This document shows positions 34,273 through 46,222 of a stretch of DNA of 64,000 nt, piece by piece. The notes beneath the pieces are model-generated. The model was not told the DNA's origin. It did no database searches and worked only from the letters and a program-made list of their open reading frames with translations. Positions within the stretch are counted from its first letter, which is position 1, and every line of letters begins with the position of its first letter. A program made the translations under genes and the position numbers. The stretch lies in the NCBI GenBank assembly GCA_029204225.1, contig CM055102.1:41565229-41629228 (forward strand), given 5' to 3'. The DNA is from Diphasiastrum complanatum (taxonomy: Eukaryota > Streptophyta > Lycopodiopsida > Lycopodiales > Lycopodiaceae).

Positions 34273-36085
34273 CTCCTAAAAAAAATCCATGTTGACTTGA
34301 ACATGGATCTTGGAATTATTCCAAGATTGGCTCTATGCTTGATGAAAGGATTCTTGCTCAAAGGTTTGGTGAGCAAATCTGCAATACAAAATGATGTGTT
34401 GATGTGCTCCAAGTAGATTTCCCCTCCAATGAGCTTCTCTCACGAAGTGATGTGCAACCTCGATGTCTTTACTCCTTGCATGGAATTTTGGATTTTTGGC
34501 AAGGGCTTGTGCTGAAATATTGTCACACATGATCAAAGGTATATTATCTTCCTCAATTATCTTTAGCTCCACTAGCAACCTCTTGATCCAAAGCACTTCT
34601 TTTGTTGTAGTAGTAAGTGCCTTATATTCAGCTTCACAAGATGAGAGTGATATAGTATCTTGCTTTTTGGAAAGCCAAGATTTCAAATTTCCTCCAAGAT
34701 ATATGACATATGCACTTGTAGATTTGCGATCTACTTTATCACTCGCAAAATCCGAGTCAAAATAGCCAACTATAAAAAGATCTTCACTTTCATATAACAA
34801 ACCATAATCATAAGTTGAAGATATGTGCCTAAGTACTCTTTTGGCCATTTTCCAATGATGAATAGTAGGATTTTGCATAGCTTGGCTCAACTTATGAACA
34901 CTAAAACTTACATCAGGCCTAGTATGGTGAGCCATATTAAGGAGCCTATAAGACTCCTAAAAAGAGTGGTATCCACAAAGGATCTTTCATCACCTTTGTT
35001 AGGGTCTTTTACAATTTGCTCTATAGGAGTATCAATACTCTTACAATCTAGCATATTGAACTTTTTTAACATTGAAAGAGCATACTTGGATTGACATACA
35101 AAAGCTTTCTCATTATGGAAGTCAATCTCTAATCCTAATATGTAATGTATTTTTCCAAGATCTTGCATCTTGAATTATTTTCCAAGTGCAATTTTGGTTT
35201 CTTCAACTAACTTGATACAACTTCCTGTCAGGATAATATCATCAACATAAAATGAGAAGAATGACAATATCTCTATCATAAAACTTGACATACAAGGAAG
35301 GATCATAGTTACTAAGATTAAATCCTAGTGACTCAAGAAATGTGTTAAGTCGAGAATACCACGATCTTGGAGCTTGCTTTAGTCCATACAGACTTTTGAA
35401 GAGCAAAAAAACTTTGGTCTTGTCTTGGATGAACCCAATAGGTTGATCCATATAAATCTCTTCTTCTAGATATCCATTTAAAAATGCATTTGAGACATCT
35501 AGTTGAAAAACTTGCCATTTGAAAAAACAAGCAATAGAAATTATGATTCTAATTGATACCATCTTTGCACCTGGAGCAAAAGTCTCCTCATAATCAAGTC
35601 CATAAACTTGAGCAAAACCTTTTGCACAAAGTCTTGCCTTGTACTTGTTGATTGTGCCATCTTGATTATATTTGACTCAAAAAACCCATTTGCAACCAAT
35701 GGTATGCTTGTTGGATGGAAGATCCACAAGATCCCATGTCTTGTTGGCAATCAATGCGCATATTCCTCCTTCATGGCTAGAAACCATTCTCTTGAGTTGA
35801 GTGCATCATATACATCCTTTGGCTCCTCATGTGAAACAAAATAAGCATAATTAGTGGATTTGAGTTCCACTTGCTTGTCTTTATCTCCATATGTAAGTCT
35901 CTTAGGCTCGGATCTTTCTCTTTGTGATCTCCTTGGTGAAAAAATTTGAGGTGACTCCTCAAATTCTCGGCCCCATCTCTCCATGATAATCTTCAAGGGT
36001 GATGATAGGAGAATTCTTTTGAGAATCTTTGATCTCGGCCTCCTCAAAGATGTATTTGTTGTGTCGTCGATGTAGCATAGGGGTC
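34273..36085 (-). pseudogene. copia element C: INT-RT linker, RT and RNase H, broken
   Basis: Minus-strand pieces in order: WGREFEESPQIFSPRRSQRE (linker, frameshifted at about 36010), LNSREWFLAMKEEYA, a break at 35750, MVSIRIIISIACFFKW, FQLDVSNAFLNGYLEEEIYM, SLYGLKQAPRSWYSRL, a YVDD region lost at about 35240, MQDLGKIHYILGLEIDF, a join at 34920, MAHHTRPDVSFSVHKLSQ, SDFASDKVDRKSTSAYVIYL, WLSKKQDTISLSSCEAEYKA, NISAQALAKNPKFHARSK and FCIADLLTKPLSKNPFIKHR, then the 3' LTR. At least four frame breaks. Closest to element I at 53.6-61.8 kb. Confidence 0.85.
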
Positions 36086-36244
36086 CGTCACTGGGAGCGG
36101 CAACCTCACCTTCACCTGCATAGCAAGAAGAGAGAGGGAGAGGAGAGAGAGGAGAAAGAGAGTGGAGAGAGGGAGAGAGAGAACGCCTAGATTGAGAAAG
36201 GCTTTGGGGGCTCAAGCACCTACGCAAGGCTATTCTATCCCAAC

Positions 36245-36291
<47 letters not shown>

Positions 36292-36621
36292 GAGTTTTAT
36301 TAGAATGAGTGGAAGATGATACAATACAAAGGAAATGGCTCCCTCTTAAAATTTTTGAGGTGAGCCTCCTTCACTCTCATTGGCCACTTCATTGGGACAA
36401 GGATTCTAATCCAAGCCTTTAAAATAAACACAATTTAAATCTATTGGTGCAAAAAATCACAAGGGCGCTCACATGATTCATGTGAGTTTGAAAGAAAACT
36501 ATTTCTCAACATAAGCTTTGAAGACTAGGAAGTGATCAAATACCATAGCTTTTGAAGAAAGTAGGTACAACCAAGTATATCTTGTAAAATCTGAATTAGA
36601 TATGCAACATCAAGCATTCAC
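36086..36621. other. Spacer with GA-rich sequence and AG tract, LTR-like
   Basis: No gene. GA-rich stretches (36130-36185), an AG microsatellite at 36247-36282, TACAAGA/CAATAC leader-like words and a near-palindrome CTCACATGATTCATGTGAG (36468-36486) make this look like another copia LTR fragment, cut on both sides. Confidence 0.4.
36247..36282. repeat. (AG)18 microsatellite
   Basis: Pure AG run of about 36 bp. Confidence 0.95.
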
Positions 36622-37179
36622 CATAAGCAATCACCACAAGAAGGTGGAAGAAGAACACGCACAATCACACTATCATACTAACTCATACAAAATGTAAAAT
36701 GTACACATAAATCCTGAACTCTGATAGAGAGATAAAACCTACGAGTAGACTAATAGACTAGCCTATGGCTAATGACAGCTGGTCACAACTATCAACATTA
36801 ATATGCATCATAAACAGTAACAATGAAGTTTATCATTGATTTCTAACACTCTCCCTCAATGATAAAATTACATTCTTCTATTCCTAATAGAGTACGAAAC
36901 CATAAGCAATCACCACAAAAAGACGGAAGAAGAACACGCACAATCACACTATCATACTAGCTCATACAAAATGTAAAATGTACAAATAAACCCTGAACTC
37001 TGATAGAGAGATAAAACCTCGGAGTAGACTAATAGACTAGCCTACGACTAATGACAGCTGGTCACAACTGTCAACATTAATGTGCATCATAAACAGTAAC
37101 AATGAAGTTTATCATTGATTTCTAACACTCTCCCTCAATGATAAAACTACATTCTTCTATTCCTAATAGAGTACGAAAC
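36622..37179 (-). repeat. 279-bp tandem duplication spanning PPT and LTR start of copia D
   Basis: 36622-36900 and 36901-37179 are two head-to-tail copies with a constant 279-bp offset and only scattered substitutions. On the minus strand each copy contains TGAGGGAGAG (polypurine tract) followed by TGTTAGAAATC, the expected start of a 3' LTR (LTR starts at 37127 and 36848). Confidence 0.92.
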
Positions 37180-40100
37180 CTCTCAAATTTACATCTACCT
37201 AATGACTTAGTAAAAATATCTGCCATTTGATCTTTAGATTTACAAAAAACAAGATCAATGGCTTCATCAAGAATTTTCTCTCAAACAAAATGGTAGTGTA
37301 TTTCAATGTGCTTGGTTCGAGCATGTAAAACTGGATTTTTGACAAGGTGAATGCAACTTTGATTATCGCAAGATATAGTAGTCACATCCGCTTGTGGTTG
37401 ACCTAAATCCACAAGCAATCTTCGTAACCATACCGCTTCTTGTGTAGCATTGTTGAATGCCTAATATTCAGCTTCCGTCGATGATAAGGCTACTGTAGGT
37501 TGCTTTTTGCTGCTCCATGAAATTGCAGTTATGCCATAATTGAATGTATGATCACTGGTAGATCTTTTGTCATCAATATTACCTGTCCAATCGGCATTTG
37601 TATAACCTACCAACATTGGCGCTTCAGGCTGATCATACTTCAAACCAAAATTCAATGTCCTTCGAATGTATCTGAGAATATGTTTAGCAGACTTCCAGTG
37701 TGCTTGACTAGGATCTTGAATGAATTGACTAACAACACCAACAACATAAGAAATATCGGGTCGTGTGTGTGTCAAATAAATCAAACTACCCACCAGCTAT
37801 CTATATAAATAAGCATTCACTTTCTCAGATTCATCATATGCAGTAAGCTTCATGTTGACATCCATAGGTGTACTCAAAGGCTTAGAATCCTGCATATTCG
37901 CTTTGTGTAAAAAGGACCATGTCTTCCTTTTGCCATACTTCAATGCTAAGACAATATTGCATCAATCCTAGTTCAGTCATGTCAAAAGCATTGGAAAGAT
38001 CTGATTTGATTTCATCGATTAACTTCTCATTACTTTTTGTAACAATCAAATCATCCATGTACAAGACAATGAACACTATATCTGAATCTTGCCTTAGAAT
38101 GTAAAAATTAGGACCAACATCACTCTTTACCATTCCTCTTTGCTTGAAGTGTTCATCAATGCAAGAGTACCATGCCCGTGGGGCTTGCTTCAATCCATAA
38201 ATGGCTTTGTTGAGCTTACAAACAAGATGCTCTCTCTGTGGCTCAACAAATCCTTGAGGTTGTTCTAAGTACACCTCTTCATTCAGCACTCCATTAAGAA
38301 AACAGATTTAACATCCATTTGCTGGATCTTCCAACCATAGAAAGCAGAAATAGCAATGATAGAACGTATAGTCACCTGTTGAGTTGCCCATCTGTTCCAT
38401 ATTTGATCTTATAAATCCATTTGCAAGTGATAGGCTTCTTACCATCAGGTACCTCAATCAAATTCCATGTCCTCTTTTTCGATATGACTTCCATTTCTGT
38501 TTCCATAGCTGCACGTCACTCCTTGTGCTCCTTTGCTTCATCATCAGAGCTAGATTCATCTCTAATCTTGCAGGAGGTTTTGGATTTCTACTTGATCTTC
38601 TAAGCTCTCCCTGCTCACTTGATTCGGGAGTATCTCCCTTATTAGCATCACTTGTTACTAACAAGTACCACTTAGGCACTCTCCTGGGAGTCTCATTATT
38701 AACCCTATCTTTTTTAATTGGCTCTTCCATATCAACACAACTTCTTTCACTTGCACTTTAGCTTCATTATCAAAGGGATCAATTGTCAATTTTATCTGGT
38801 CATTTTGCCAAAGGTCACTTTGACTATCAACAATGCATACCATAGCTTGAGTAAAAGATATCGCATTCAATTTGTAGAGTCGATTCCCATTGACTCTAGT
38901 TCCTGTAGCAATCACTTTATAGTGATTTTTGATGTCCTTGATGAGACATTTGTTGCTGTCAAACTCAACCTTGAGTTGTTGATCAGCCATCATCCCAACA
39001 AATAGTAGATTGTTAGCTAAACCAAGTACATATTGCACATTGCTTATCTGTTTTATCTTCCCGCTGGCTAACCTCACTGGTACCACTCCAACTTCTTTAG
39101 CAAATAGCAATTTGCCATCAGCTTGTCCAACTTCATCACCATTGTCAATTTGCTTGAGTTCGTCAAACCACTCTTTCCTTGAAGTCATGTGCTTGGATGC
39201 ACAACTATCAATGTACCAGGCATCCTTGGCTTCATCACTTGTCATTAATGTTGTAATGAACAATTTTGAACCCTCACCTGTATCATCTTCATATTGATCA
39301 TCATTGTATTGATGTTGATCAGTATAATTGTCTTCATAATAATAGTCATCAAATTGATGTTGATCAGCATAATTTTTTGCTTGCCATTTGTCTTTTCTTT
39401 GTTCCATCTCCTTTTGTTTCTTGAAGCATGCACGCTCCCAGTGGCCAGGTTTGTTGCAGTACCTACAATTTCCAGGTTTATTTTGTGTTGAATAGCCGTG
39501 TCCTTGACCTCGACCTTGATTTCAACTGTCTCGATTTGGACTATCATTGACTTGCTCATAAAATTGTTAAAATGATCCCCGACTTGAGTTTCTTCCTCTT
39601 GATTGATTCCTTTTGACGGCCAAATCTTCTACCTTGTCCTCTAACTGCAAGAGTTTGATCATAGCTCCTATTATGATGATTCAAGTTCTCTTGATGTTGT
39701 TCTTCTTGCAAAAGCAATCCACCTAGTTCTTCATAGGTTGGAAGATTTTCTCTTGTGGCTATACTCATCACAAACATCTGATGTGACTCACTCAGACTAT
39801 TCAATGTCAATTGCACGATCTCATGATCTTTACTCACTCTCCAACTACTGCTAATTGGCCCAAATCTCTTTGATCTTCAGTATGTGATCGGCAATAGTTG
39901 CACCATCATCCATCCACAATATATGCAACTTCGTCTTCAGAAATAGTATTCGAGATGTATTTGTCGTTTCAAACAATGCCTTCAATGTATCCCACTCTTC
40001 TTTTGGTCCTTCTGAATCTGAAATATAGGGAATAATTGCATCTCTAACTGATAAGTTGATGACATTCTGGGCTTGTCGTTTTCTCCTATCAAATGCCCGT

Positions 40101-40261
40101 TGATCTTCTTCAATCATTGGCCTTGTCTCTTCACTTGTCACGATCTCCCATAGCTCATTTTCCATCAAAATGTTCTTCAGTTTGAATTTCCAAACTGCAT
40201 AGTTGTCGGCACCTTCCAATTTGCTTGACTCATTAAGGACACTCTCGCTTAGAGTTGCCAT
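37180..40261 (-). pseudogene. copia element D gag-pol, integrase core deleted
   Basis: Gag starts at ATG 40261 (SSKLEGADNYAVWKFKLKNI, ALFETTNTSRILFLKTKLHI). It is followed by frame-broken gag, a zinc knuckle near 39460 (CRYCNKPGHWERAC order in the minus sense), protease WYIDSCASKHMTSRKEW (the DSG Gly is Cys), and GAG_pre-integrase (YKLNAISF ... SQSDLW). The sequence then jumps to the INT-RT linker (QGELRRSSRNPKPPARLE): about 1 kb of integrase core is gone. RT (LNEEVYLEQPQGF, AIYGLKQAPRAWYSCI, LYMDDLIVTKSNEKL) and RNase H (THTRPDISYVVGVVSQF, WSSKKQPTVALSSTEAEY) follow in several frames. Non-functional. Confidence 0.85.
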
Positions 40262-40744
40262 TACTAGATAGATGAGTCTGGATCACAAAATCTATCACAC
40301 CACAGAACTTTAAATTTTGGGTTGTACACCTTATATCGGTGCGACACACAGGTGCACGACTGCTCGGGATTCTCTTTAGCTTGCGCATGTAATCCGATAT
40401 TGGTACGGTTATGCGATATCGGTATGAGCATGGATGTACGATTGCTCAGTATTTTTTTATCTTTGGCATGCGGATCCGATATTGGTACGGATATGCTATA
40501 TCTGTACGACACGCGAATGTACATTTGTTCAGAATTTTTCTTAACTTTGGCACGTCGATCTAATATTGGTACGAAAAACATGCAAAGTAGAGAGAATATA
40601 AGAACTTTTAAAGGGAATATTCTAGATTCCCCACCTCAATTTTTCTCTACGCCGCCTCCTCTTTGCAAAGATTTCGAAATGTGTGATCGTTCACAACACA
40701 GAGATCAGTGATGTGAAAAGTATAAAGTCTTCTAACTCTGAATG
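40262..40744 (-). other. 5' leader/LTR region of copia D with tandem repeats
   Basis: Between the gag start and the neighbouring plus-strand LTR; no coding. It holds the 82-bp triple repeat (separate entry) and a CT-rich minus-strand leader (40580-40720). No PBS was found adjacent to gag, so LTR limits are unknown. Confidence 0.4.
40326..40573. repeat. Three tandem 82-83 bp repeats
   Basis: Three diverged head-to-tail units, each ending (C/T)NGATATTGGTACG or similar: the CCGATATTGGTACGG word is at 40394-40408 and 40476-40490, and TCTAATATTGGTACGA ends at 40573. Each unit also has TATC(G/T)GTNNGA near its start and a TGCTC-like word in the middle. Confidence 0.85.
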
Positions 40745-41418
40745 GCAGTACTAGACGTTGTCTAGTGTGATTTGCGGTACCCCAAATAGACAAATGAGAG
40801 ATTTCTTGGCAAACCTCTCACACAAATGGCACTTTTCACAACAACTAGAAAATATTGTAAAAATCTCCTCCCACTCAACAGATTTTGAATCTGTCTGATA
40901 CTGCCTTGGCCTTTTTGATGCCTTGTGGACTGTGCTTTTCACAACAACTAGGACGTATTGTAAAAAAAAAAAACCCTCCACTCAACAGATTTTCAATCTG
41001 TCTGATGCTACCCTGGCCATTCTGATGCCTCCGGGACTGTGTCTTTGTTCCCCACTAATGATTCTGAGCTCCAAACATGCAAAATACACCAAAGAAAAAT
41101 TTCTTCCAGCCGTTGTTGTCTCTCCAAGCTTTCACCTCCCGTAAAGGACTTTCTCACAGTAGAATTACTATGTTACTGTACTGTGGGTCCTATCAGTGGA
41201 AAAGGATCAGTTGGCCTCGCCACAAGGCAAGTCGATGGGACACGTGTCCCGCCAATGGCAATCTAGGTCATGCACGGGTTTCCTGAGTGAGCAACTATAT
41301 GTACAGCGTAATTTCATTTTGAGAAATACAGTTGCTATGTGAGCTTGATGTGGAGAGTGTTTTTTGTCTATGTTACTGTGTAGCATAATTTGTGTTCCTG
41401 TGCAAAGCAAATTCTAAG
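40745..41418 (+). mobile_element. copia element E 5' LTR (approximate)
   Basis: A plus-strand LTR is inferred from the primer-binding site TGGTATCAGAGCC at 41420-41432. LTR-like text precedes it to about 40745, where the oppositely oriented element D begins. It contains a 103-bp tandem duplication. The 3' LTR of E is absent because E is truncated at about 46222. The left boundary is not fixed. Confidence 0.55.
40832..41041. repeat. 103-bp tandem duplication inside LTR E
   Basis: CTTTTCACAACAACTAG starts at 40832 and again at 40935. Both copies continue through an ACTCAACAGATTTT(G/C)AATCTGTCTGAT region to a GGACTGTG end (40934 and 41041). The second copy has an A12 run where the first has fewer As. 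The ACAGATTTTGAATCTGT part is itself an inverted repeat. Confidence 0.88.
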
Positions 41419-41419
41419 T

Positions 41420-41432
41420 TGGTATCAGAGCC
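41420..41432 (+). promoter_or_regulatory. Primer-binding site of copia E (initiator tRNA-Met)
   Basis: TGGTATCAGAGCC, the standard plant copia/gypsy PBS complementary to the 3' end of initiator methionine tRNA, in plus orientation about 1.25 kb before the gag ATG. Confidence 0.85.
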
Positions 41433-42680
41433 GTATAGGGAGTGTACACAGTACAGTGTCGCCGTTGAAGAGAGCTTTGGGAGAAAAGCAGTCTTCTGAG
41501 AGTTCGGGGTTTACGGCAGGTTGAAGACGGAAGGAGAAACACTGATGCAGAGAGTTTAGCACACAGAAGCTTGGTGAGCTTGAGACTGTGTGAGGATTTA
41601 GAGACAAGGGTGGTCGGCTGAATCAGAACCTCAGAAAACGGAATTTTGAAATTCTGAAGCAGGCTATTTGGTGTTTGTGGTCAGTGTGCATTCAATTGGA
41701 CACCGTTTGATGAACGGATTGAAGCATCAGCTTTCCAACAATAGGGCGACCTCAGAGGAAGAGGATAGGCCTATCAGAACACTGTGAATTGGAAGCCAAG
41801 AACAGATTTGTGTGAAAAACTGTGGTCTGGGGTTGGGAGCACAAAATCAGAGATTTCTCTCTATACTGATCCATTTTGCAAGCTGTAAAAACTCAGAGGA
41901 GGGCGCCCTAGCAGTGCGAATCAGGTCTGAAGAGGCCATGTGTAGCCACGAGCCAGTAAATCAGATCCAAGGCTTGGCAGCCATAGTTGGTAGGAAGAGA
42001 AGAGGAAGACGTGAGAGAGAGCGGGCAGCTCGCGTGTGCCCAACGCGATGGATGTTGTAGCGTCTGGAAGGCCATAGCGATTGTATGAGCGCGGTTCAAT
42101 GCCCAGATGCAGTTTGGAACTTTGGATGAGGTGTCAGATGCATCGACGGTCCAAAACTTGTGATGGGAGAGAAACGTGGACCACAAGATTTGGTTCAGCC
42201 ATTGGATGGGCTTTGAATAGGGCCCTAAAGGTGAAGTGCATTCTGGCCTTCAACTTCATTAAGAATTTTCATACTGAAAGTTGAGCTGGGTCCCTTCACA
42301 AGTGAAGAGTGAAGTTTCTTCAAGGTGAGGATATAGTTCAAAAACTAGAAAAGTCCCTATTTTTGGGTCCTTTGCCCGTTTTGACCCAAACGAAAGGCTA
42401 TAACCTCCAAACGAAGGGCACCCGGACTGTACTTGCAAGTACGGTATAGCAAAACAGAGTGATTGCAGTGGAGAAAGTGTTCGGAGTATGCCAGAAGTGA
42501 TTTCACCATTCCACTGGACACGTTGTTGGGAGTTGACGACTGAGTGCATTTCGGAAGGCGACGCCGATTTGGCTTTCAAATTGGTGGAAAAGCAGCAAGT
42601 GGCCTAGTAAGGGAAAAAGTGCAGGTCATTATTTTCAACTTCTGACATCACTGTTGGCCTTGGCATATTGTTTTTAGCCT
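41433..42680 (+). other. Long untranslated leader of copia E
   Basis: 1.25 kb between PBS and gag with no convincing frame; richer in G and purines than its surroundings. Its length is large for a copia leader, so part may be inserted or remodelled sequence. Confidence 0.5.
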
Positions 42681-45600
42681 ATGGCACAAGTTTCAAGCAG
42701 TTTTGCGATGGCAAACATGGGAGAGTCCATTTTGAGTGAAAGTAGCAAATTGGACGGGATTTCTAACTATGCGGTGTGAAAATTCAAAATGAAAAACATA
42801 CTGATGGAGAAAGACGTGTGGGAAGTCATCATAGGTGATGAGAGAAGGCCGCCAAATGAAGCGGATATCAAAGTGTTCGACAAAAAGATGAGGAAAGCTT
42901 TGACCTTCATTAACTTGTCAGTGAAGGATCACATCATTACCCACATTTGTGATGCTGTTACACCCAGACAGGCATGAGATGTGCTAAAGGAGCAGTTCGA
43001 GATGTCAAATCTATCAAGAATCATGTTTCTAAAGTCAAAGTTGAATAATGCCCACATGGAGCAAGGAGAGCACATTCAGACGTACATGACCAGAATCAAG
43101 ACAATGAGAGATGAACTGCATTCTATTGGTGAGCGCATACGTGATGTGGAGCTAGTGCACAATGCATTGTGCGGCATTGCAGAACCCTATCACATGTTTG
43201 TGAGCGGAATAGCATCAAGAGAAAGATTGCCAACCTTTGATGAGCTCATAGGAATCTTGATGCAGGAAGAGCAAAGGCGAGAAATGGTGAAAGCTAGACG
43301 TCAAAATACTGACGATCAGGCACTTGCGACACACCAAAAACAAGGCAAGAGCAAGGGCAAGAAGAAGTCTAAACAACAATTTGCCAAGTTTCAGGAGGAC
43401 GAGGGATCTTCCAGTAAAACTAAGAAGAAAGGCAAGTGCTTCCATTGTGGTAAAAAGGGCCATTGGAAGAGTGAATGTTGCAAATTCCTGGTGGAACAAG
43501 GCAAGGGGAAACCAAGACAAGCAGTTAACCTTGTTGATGAGGGTGAGATTGAAGACTCTAGCATCTTCATATCTACATTGTCATCTAATCAAGATGATCA
43601 AGCATGGTATATTGACTCGGGAGCCACAAGACACATGACAGGTAACAAGAATTGGTTCAGTAGCTTGAAAGTGTTGGATAATGGAACATATATTTCACAA
43701 GAAAATGGTGAGGTGTGCAAGATCAAGGGGATAGGCACCGTTTCAATCCAACTACTTGATGGCAAAAGCAAGATGATCAGGAAGGTACTTTACGTACCAG
43801 GTTTGAAAAAAAATCTACTTTCTGTTGGAGTCATTACTGATAAAAAATTGAAAGTAGAATTCGCCCATGATTGTTGCTTTGTGAAGGATGTGAACCAAAA
43901 GTTCAAAATTATTGCGGATGGAGTAAGAGAGCCCAATACAAAATTGTACAGGTTGAATGCTACAATTAAGGGGCAACATGGACTTGTATCGTCCATTCCA
44001 TCACAAACTGAGTTGTGGCATAAGAGGCTTGGTCACTTGAACTTGGAAAGCCTCAAATTGATGAGAAAATTGGAGATGGTAACAGGATTGCCTACCATAG
44101 AAGATCACCTGAAATCGATGTGCGAATCTTGTGTATATGGGAAGCAGCATCGAGAGAAGTTCAATTAAGGGGGTGTTGCAAGAGCAAAGAACATCCTGGA
44201 TTTAATCCACACAGATTTATGCGGGCCTATGAGGACCATGTCCTTAGGTAAAGCCTTCTACTTCATGACCTTTATTGATGATATGTCACGTAAGATGTGG
44301 ATCTACTTCTTGAAGAAGAAATCAGATGCATTTGACAATTTCAAGAGCTTCAAAGCATTGGTTGAAAATCAGACAGGTAGGAAGATCAAAGTCCTAAGAT
44401 CAGATAGTGGAGGTGAGTACAAGACTAATGACTTCAATGATCTTTGTGATCAATGTGGGATTAAAAGATAATTTACGCAAGCTCATACTCCTGCTCTCAA
44501 TGGTGTAGCTAAGCTTACAAGAATTGTACGATTGTGGAAAGTGCCAGATCTATGCTAGCTGAGATGAAACTTCTAAAAGATTTTTGGCCAAAAGCATGTA
44601 GTACGACAGTCTATGTTCAAAATAGAAGTCCTACCATTGCCATACCAAAGATAACACCTGAGGAAGCATTCACGAAGAAGAAGCCAAAGGTGAACCACTT
44701 GCGAATCTTTGGATGTAAGGCCTTTGTACACATTCCTAAGGAAGAGAGACGTAAACTTGATGTAAAAGCTATCAAGTGCATATTCCTAGGATATGATGAT
44801 CATGTGAAGGGCTATAGATTTTTTGATCCAGTGGAAAACCAAATCCATATAAGCCGTGATGTTATCTTTGATGAATCCAAGATGTATGAAGACGAGGATA
44901 TTGAGAAGATAGACACATCCAGTGGGAAAGATGGTATAGTGAGGATACCACCTGATGATGATCCATTCATTGACCTTCCGAGTGACGAACATGAGGATAC
45001 ATCTCAAGATACTACTACTCAACCTCAAGAGACAGGTTGGAGAGGTAGGGACAAATCTTTTGGTGCAAGAAGGATTGAAGTTGCAGGTGACAAACGCAAG
45101 GAGAAGGATGTACCGTGGGATACATTTTCACCAGGAAGCCGATCACGTGATAGGAAGCTCCCTAAGTGGTTTGAGAGATTGTTGGAGAGCCGCGACATTG
45201 ATGACTTTCTAGGATCTTCTAACGAGGGAGAGCTACAAAGATCAACAAGAGAGAAGACTCAACCTGAAAGGTATGAAGCAAATTATGCTCTCTTATCTAG
45301 CATTATTCAAAGCAAAGAACCTTCGACTTGTGGTGAAGAGAAGGATGATGACATTTGGGTCAAGGCCATGGGAGAGGAGATGGAGTCAATTGCTAAGCAT
45401 AGCACATGGGACTTAGTAGACCCATCAGTTGGCAAGAAACCCATTGTTTGCAAATGGGTATATAGGACTAAGTACCATGCAAATGGAAGTATAGCAAAGC
45501 ACAAGGCAAGATTGGTGATCAAAGGGTACGCACAAAGTAAAGGCATCGACTATGAGGAGACCTTTGCGTCGGTTTGTAAGTGGAATACTCTACGTCTACT

Positions 45601-46222
45601 TGTTGCTTTAGCTTCACATTTTGGTTGGCCTTTGCATCAGATGGATGTGAAATATGCTTTTCTAAATGGAGAGTTAGAAGAAGAAGTGTTCATGGATCAA
45701 CCTGAAGGCTTTTTAGCGAAGGGATAGGAAAATAAAGTATGTCACTTGAAGAAAACACTTTATGGTCTTAAACAAGCACCACGTGCATGGTATAGCAGAA
45801 TTGATGCCTACTTTCATTCAAAGGGGATGGTGAGAACACATTCTGATCCAAATGTATATGTCTTATGCTTTGATGATATGGTTGCTTTGATTGCTCTTTA
45901 TGTTGATGACTTTATTATTATGAGAAATAATCAAGAGATGATAGACATGATCAAGAAAGACCTCATGGAACAATTCGAGATGACAGATCTCAGCCTGATG
46001 CATTACTGCCTTGGAGTAGAAGTGTAGCAAAAAGGACATGAAGTGGGTTTAACACAGGTGAAGTATGTCAAAGAGTTGCTGCACAGGTTTAGGTTGCAGG
46101 ATTGCAAACCAGTAAACACTCCCATTGAACCAGGTAAAAAGCTTTCTAAGCTTGATGAGTCACAATCATTTGATGCTACACTGTATAGACAGTTAGTAGG
46201 GAGCTTGATTTACCTTACCAAG
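42681..46222 (+). pseudogene. copia element E gag-pol, near full length but broken
   Basis: The ATG at 42681 starts gag (SESSKLDGISNYAV). In-frame TGA codons at 42777 and 42975 stand where related gags have Trp (NYAVW.KFK, AWDVL). Zinc knuckle CFHCGKKGHWKSEC, protease WYIDSGATRHMTGN, GAG_pre WHKRLGHLN, a TAA at 44166, integrase HTDLCGPM, LRSDSGGEYK, a TAA near 44470, a frameshift at about 44525, FFDPVENQIHISRDVIFDE, RT KWVYRTKYHANGSI, HQMDVKYAFLNGELEEEVFM, a TAG at 45725, LYGLKQAPRAWYSRID, LYVDDFIIMRNN, a TAG at 46025, and TPIEPGKKLSKL..SLIYLT, where it is cut at about 46222 before RNase H. A defective copy with few lesions relative to length. Confidence 0.9.
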
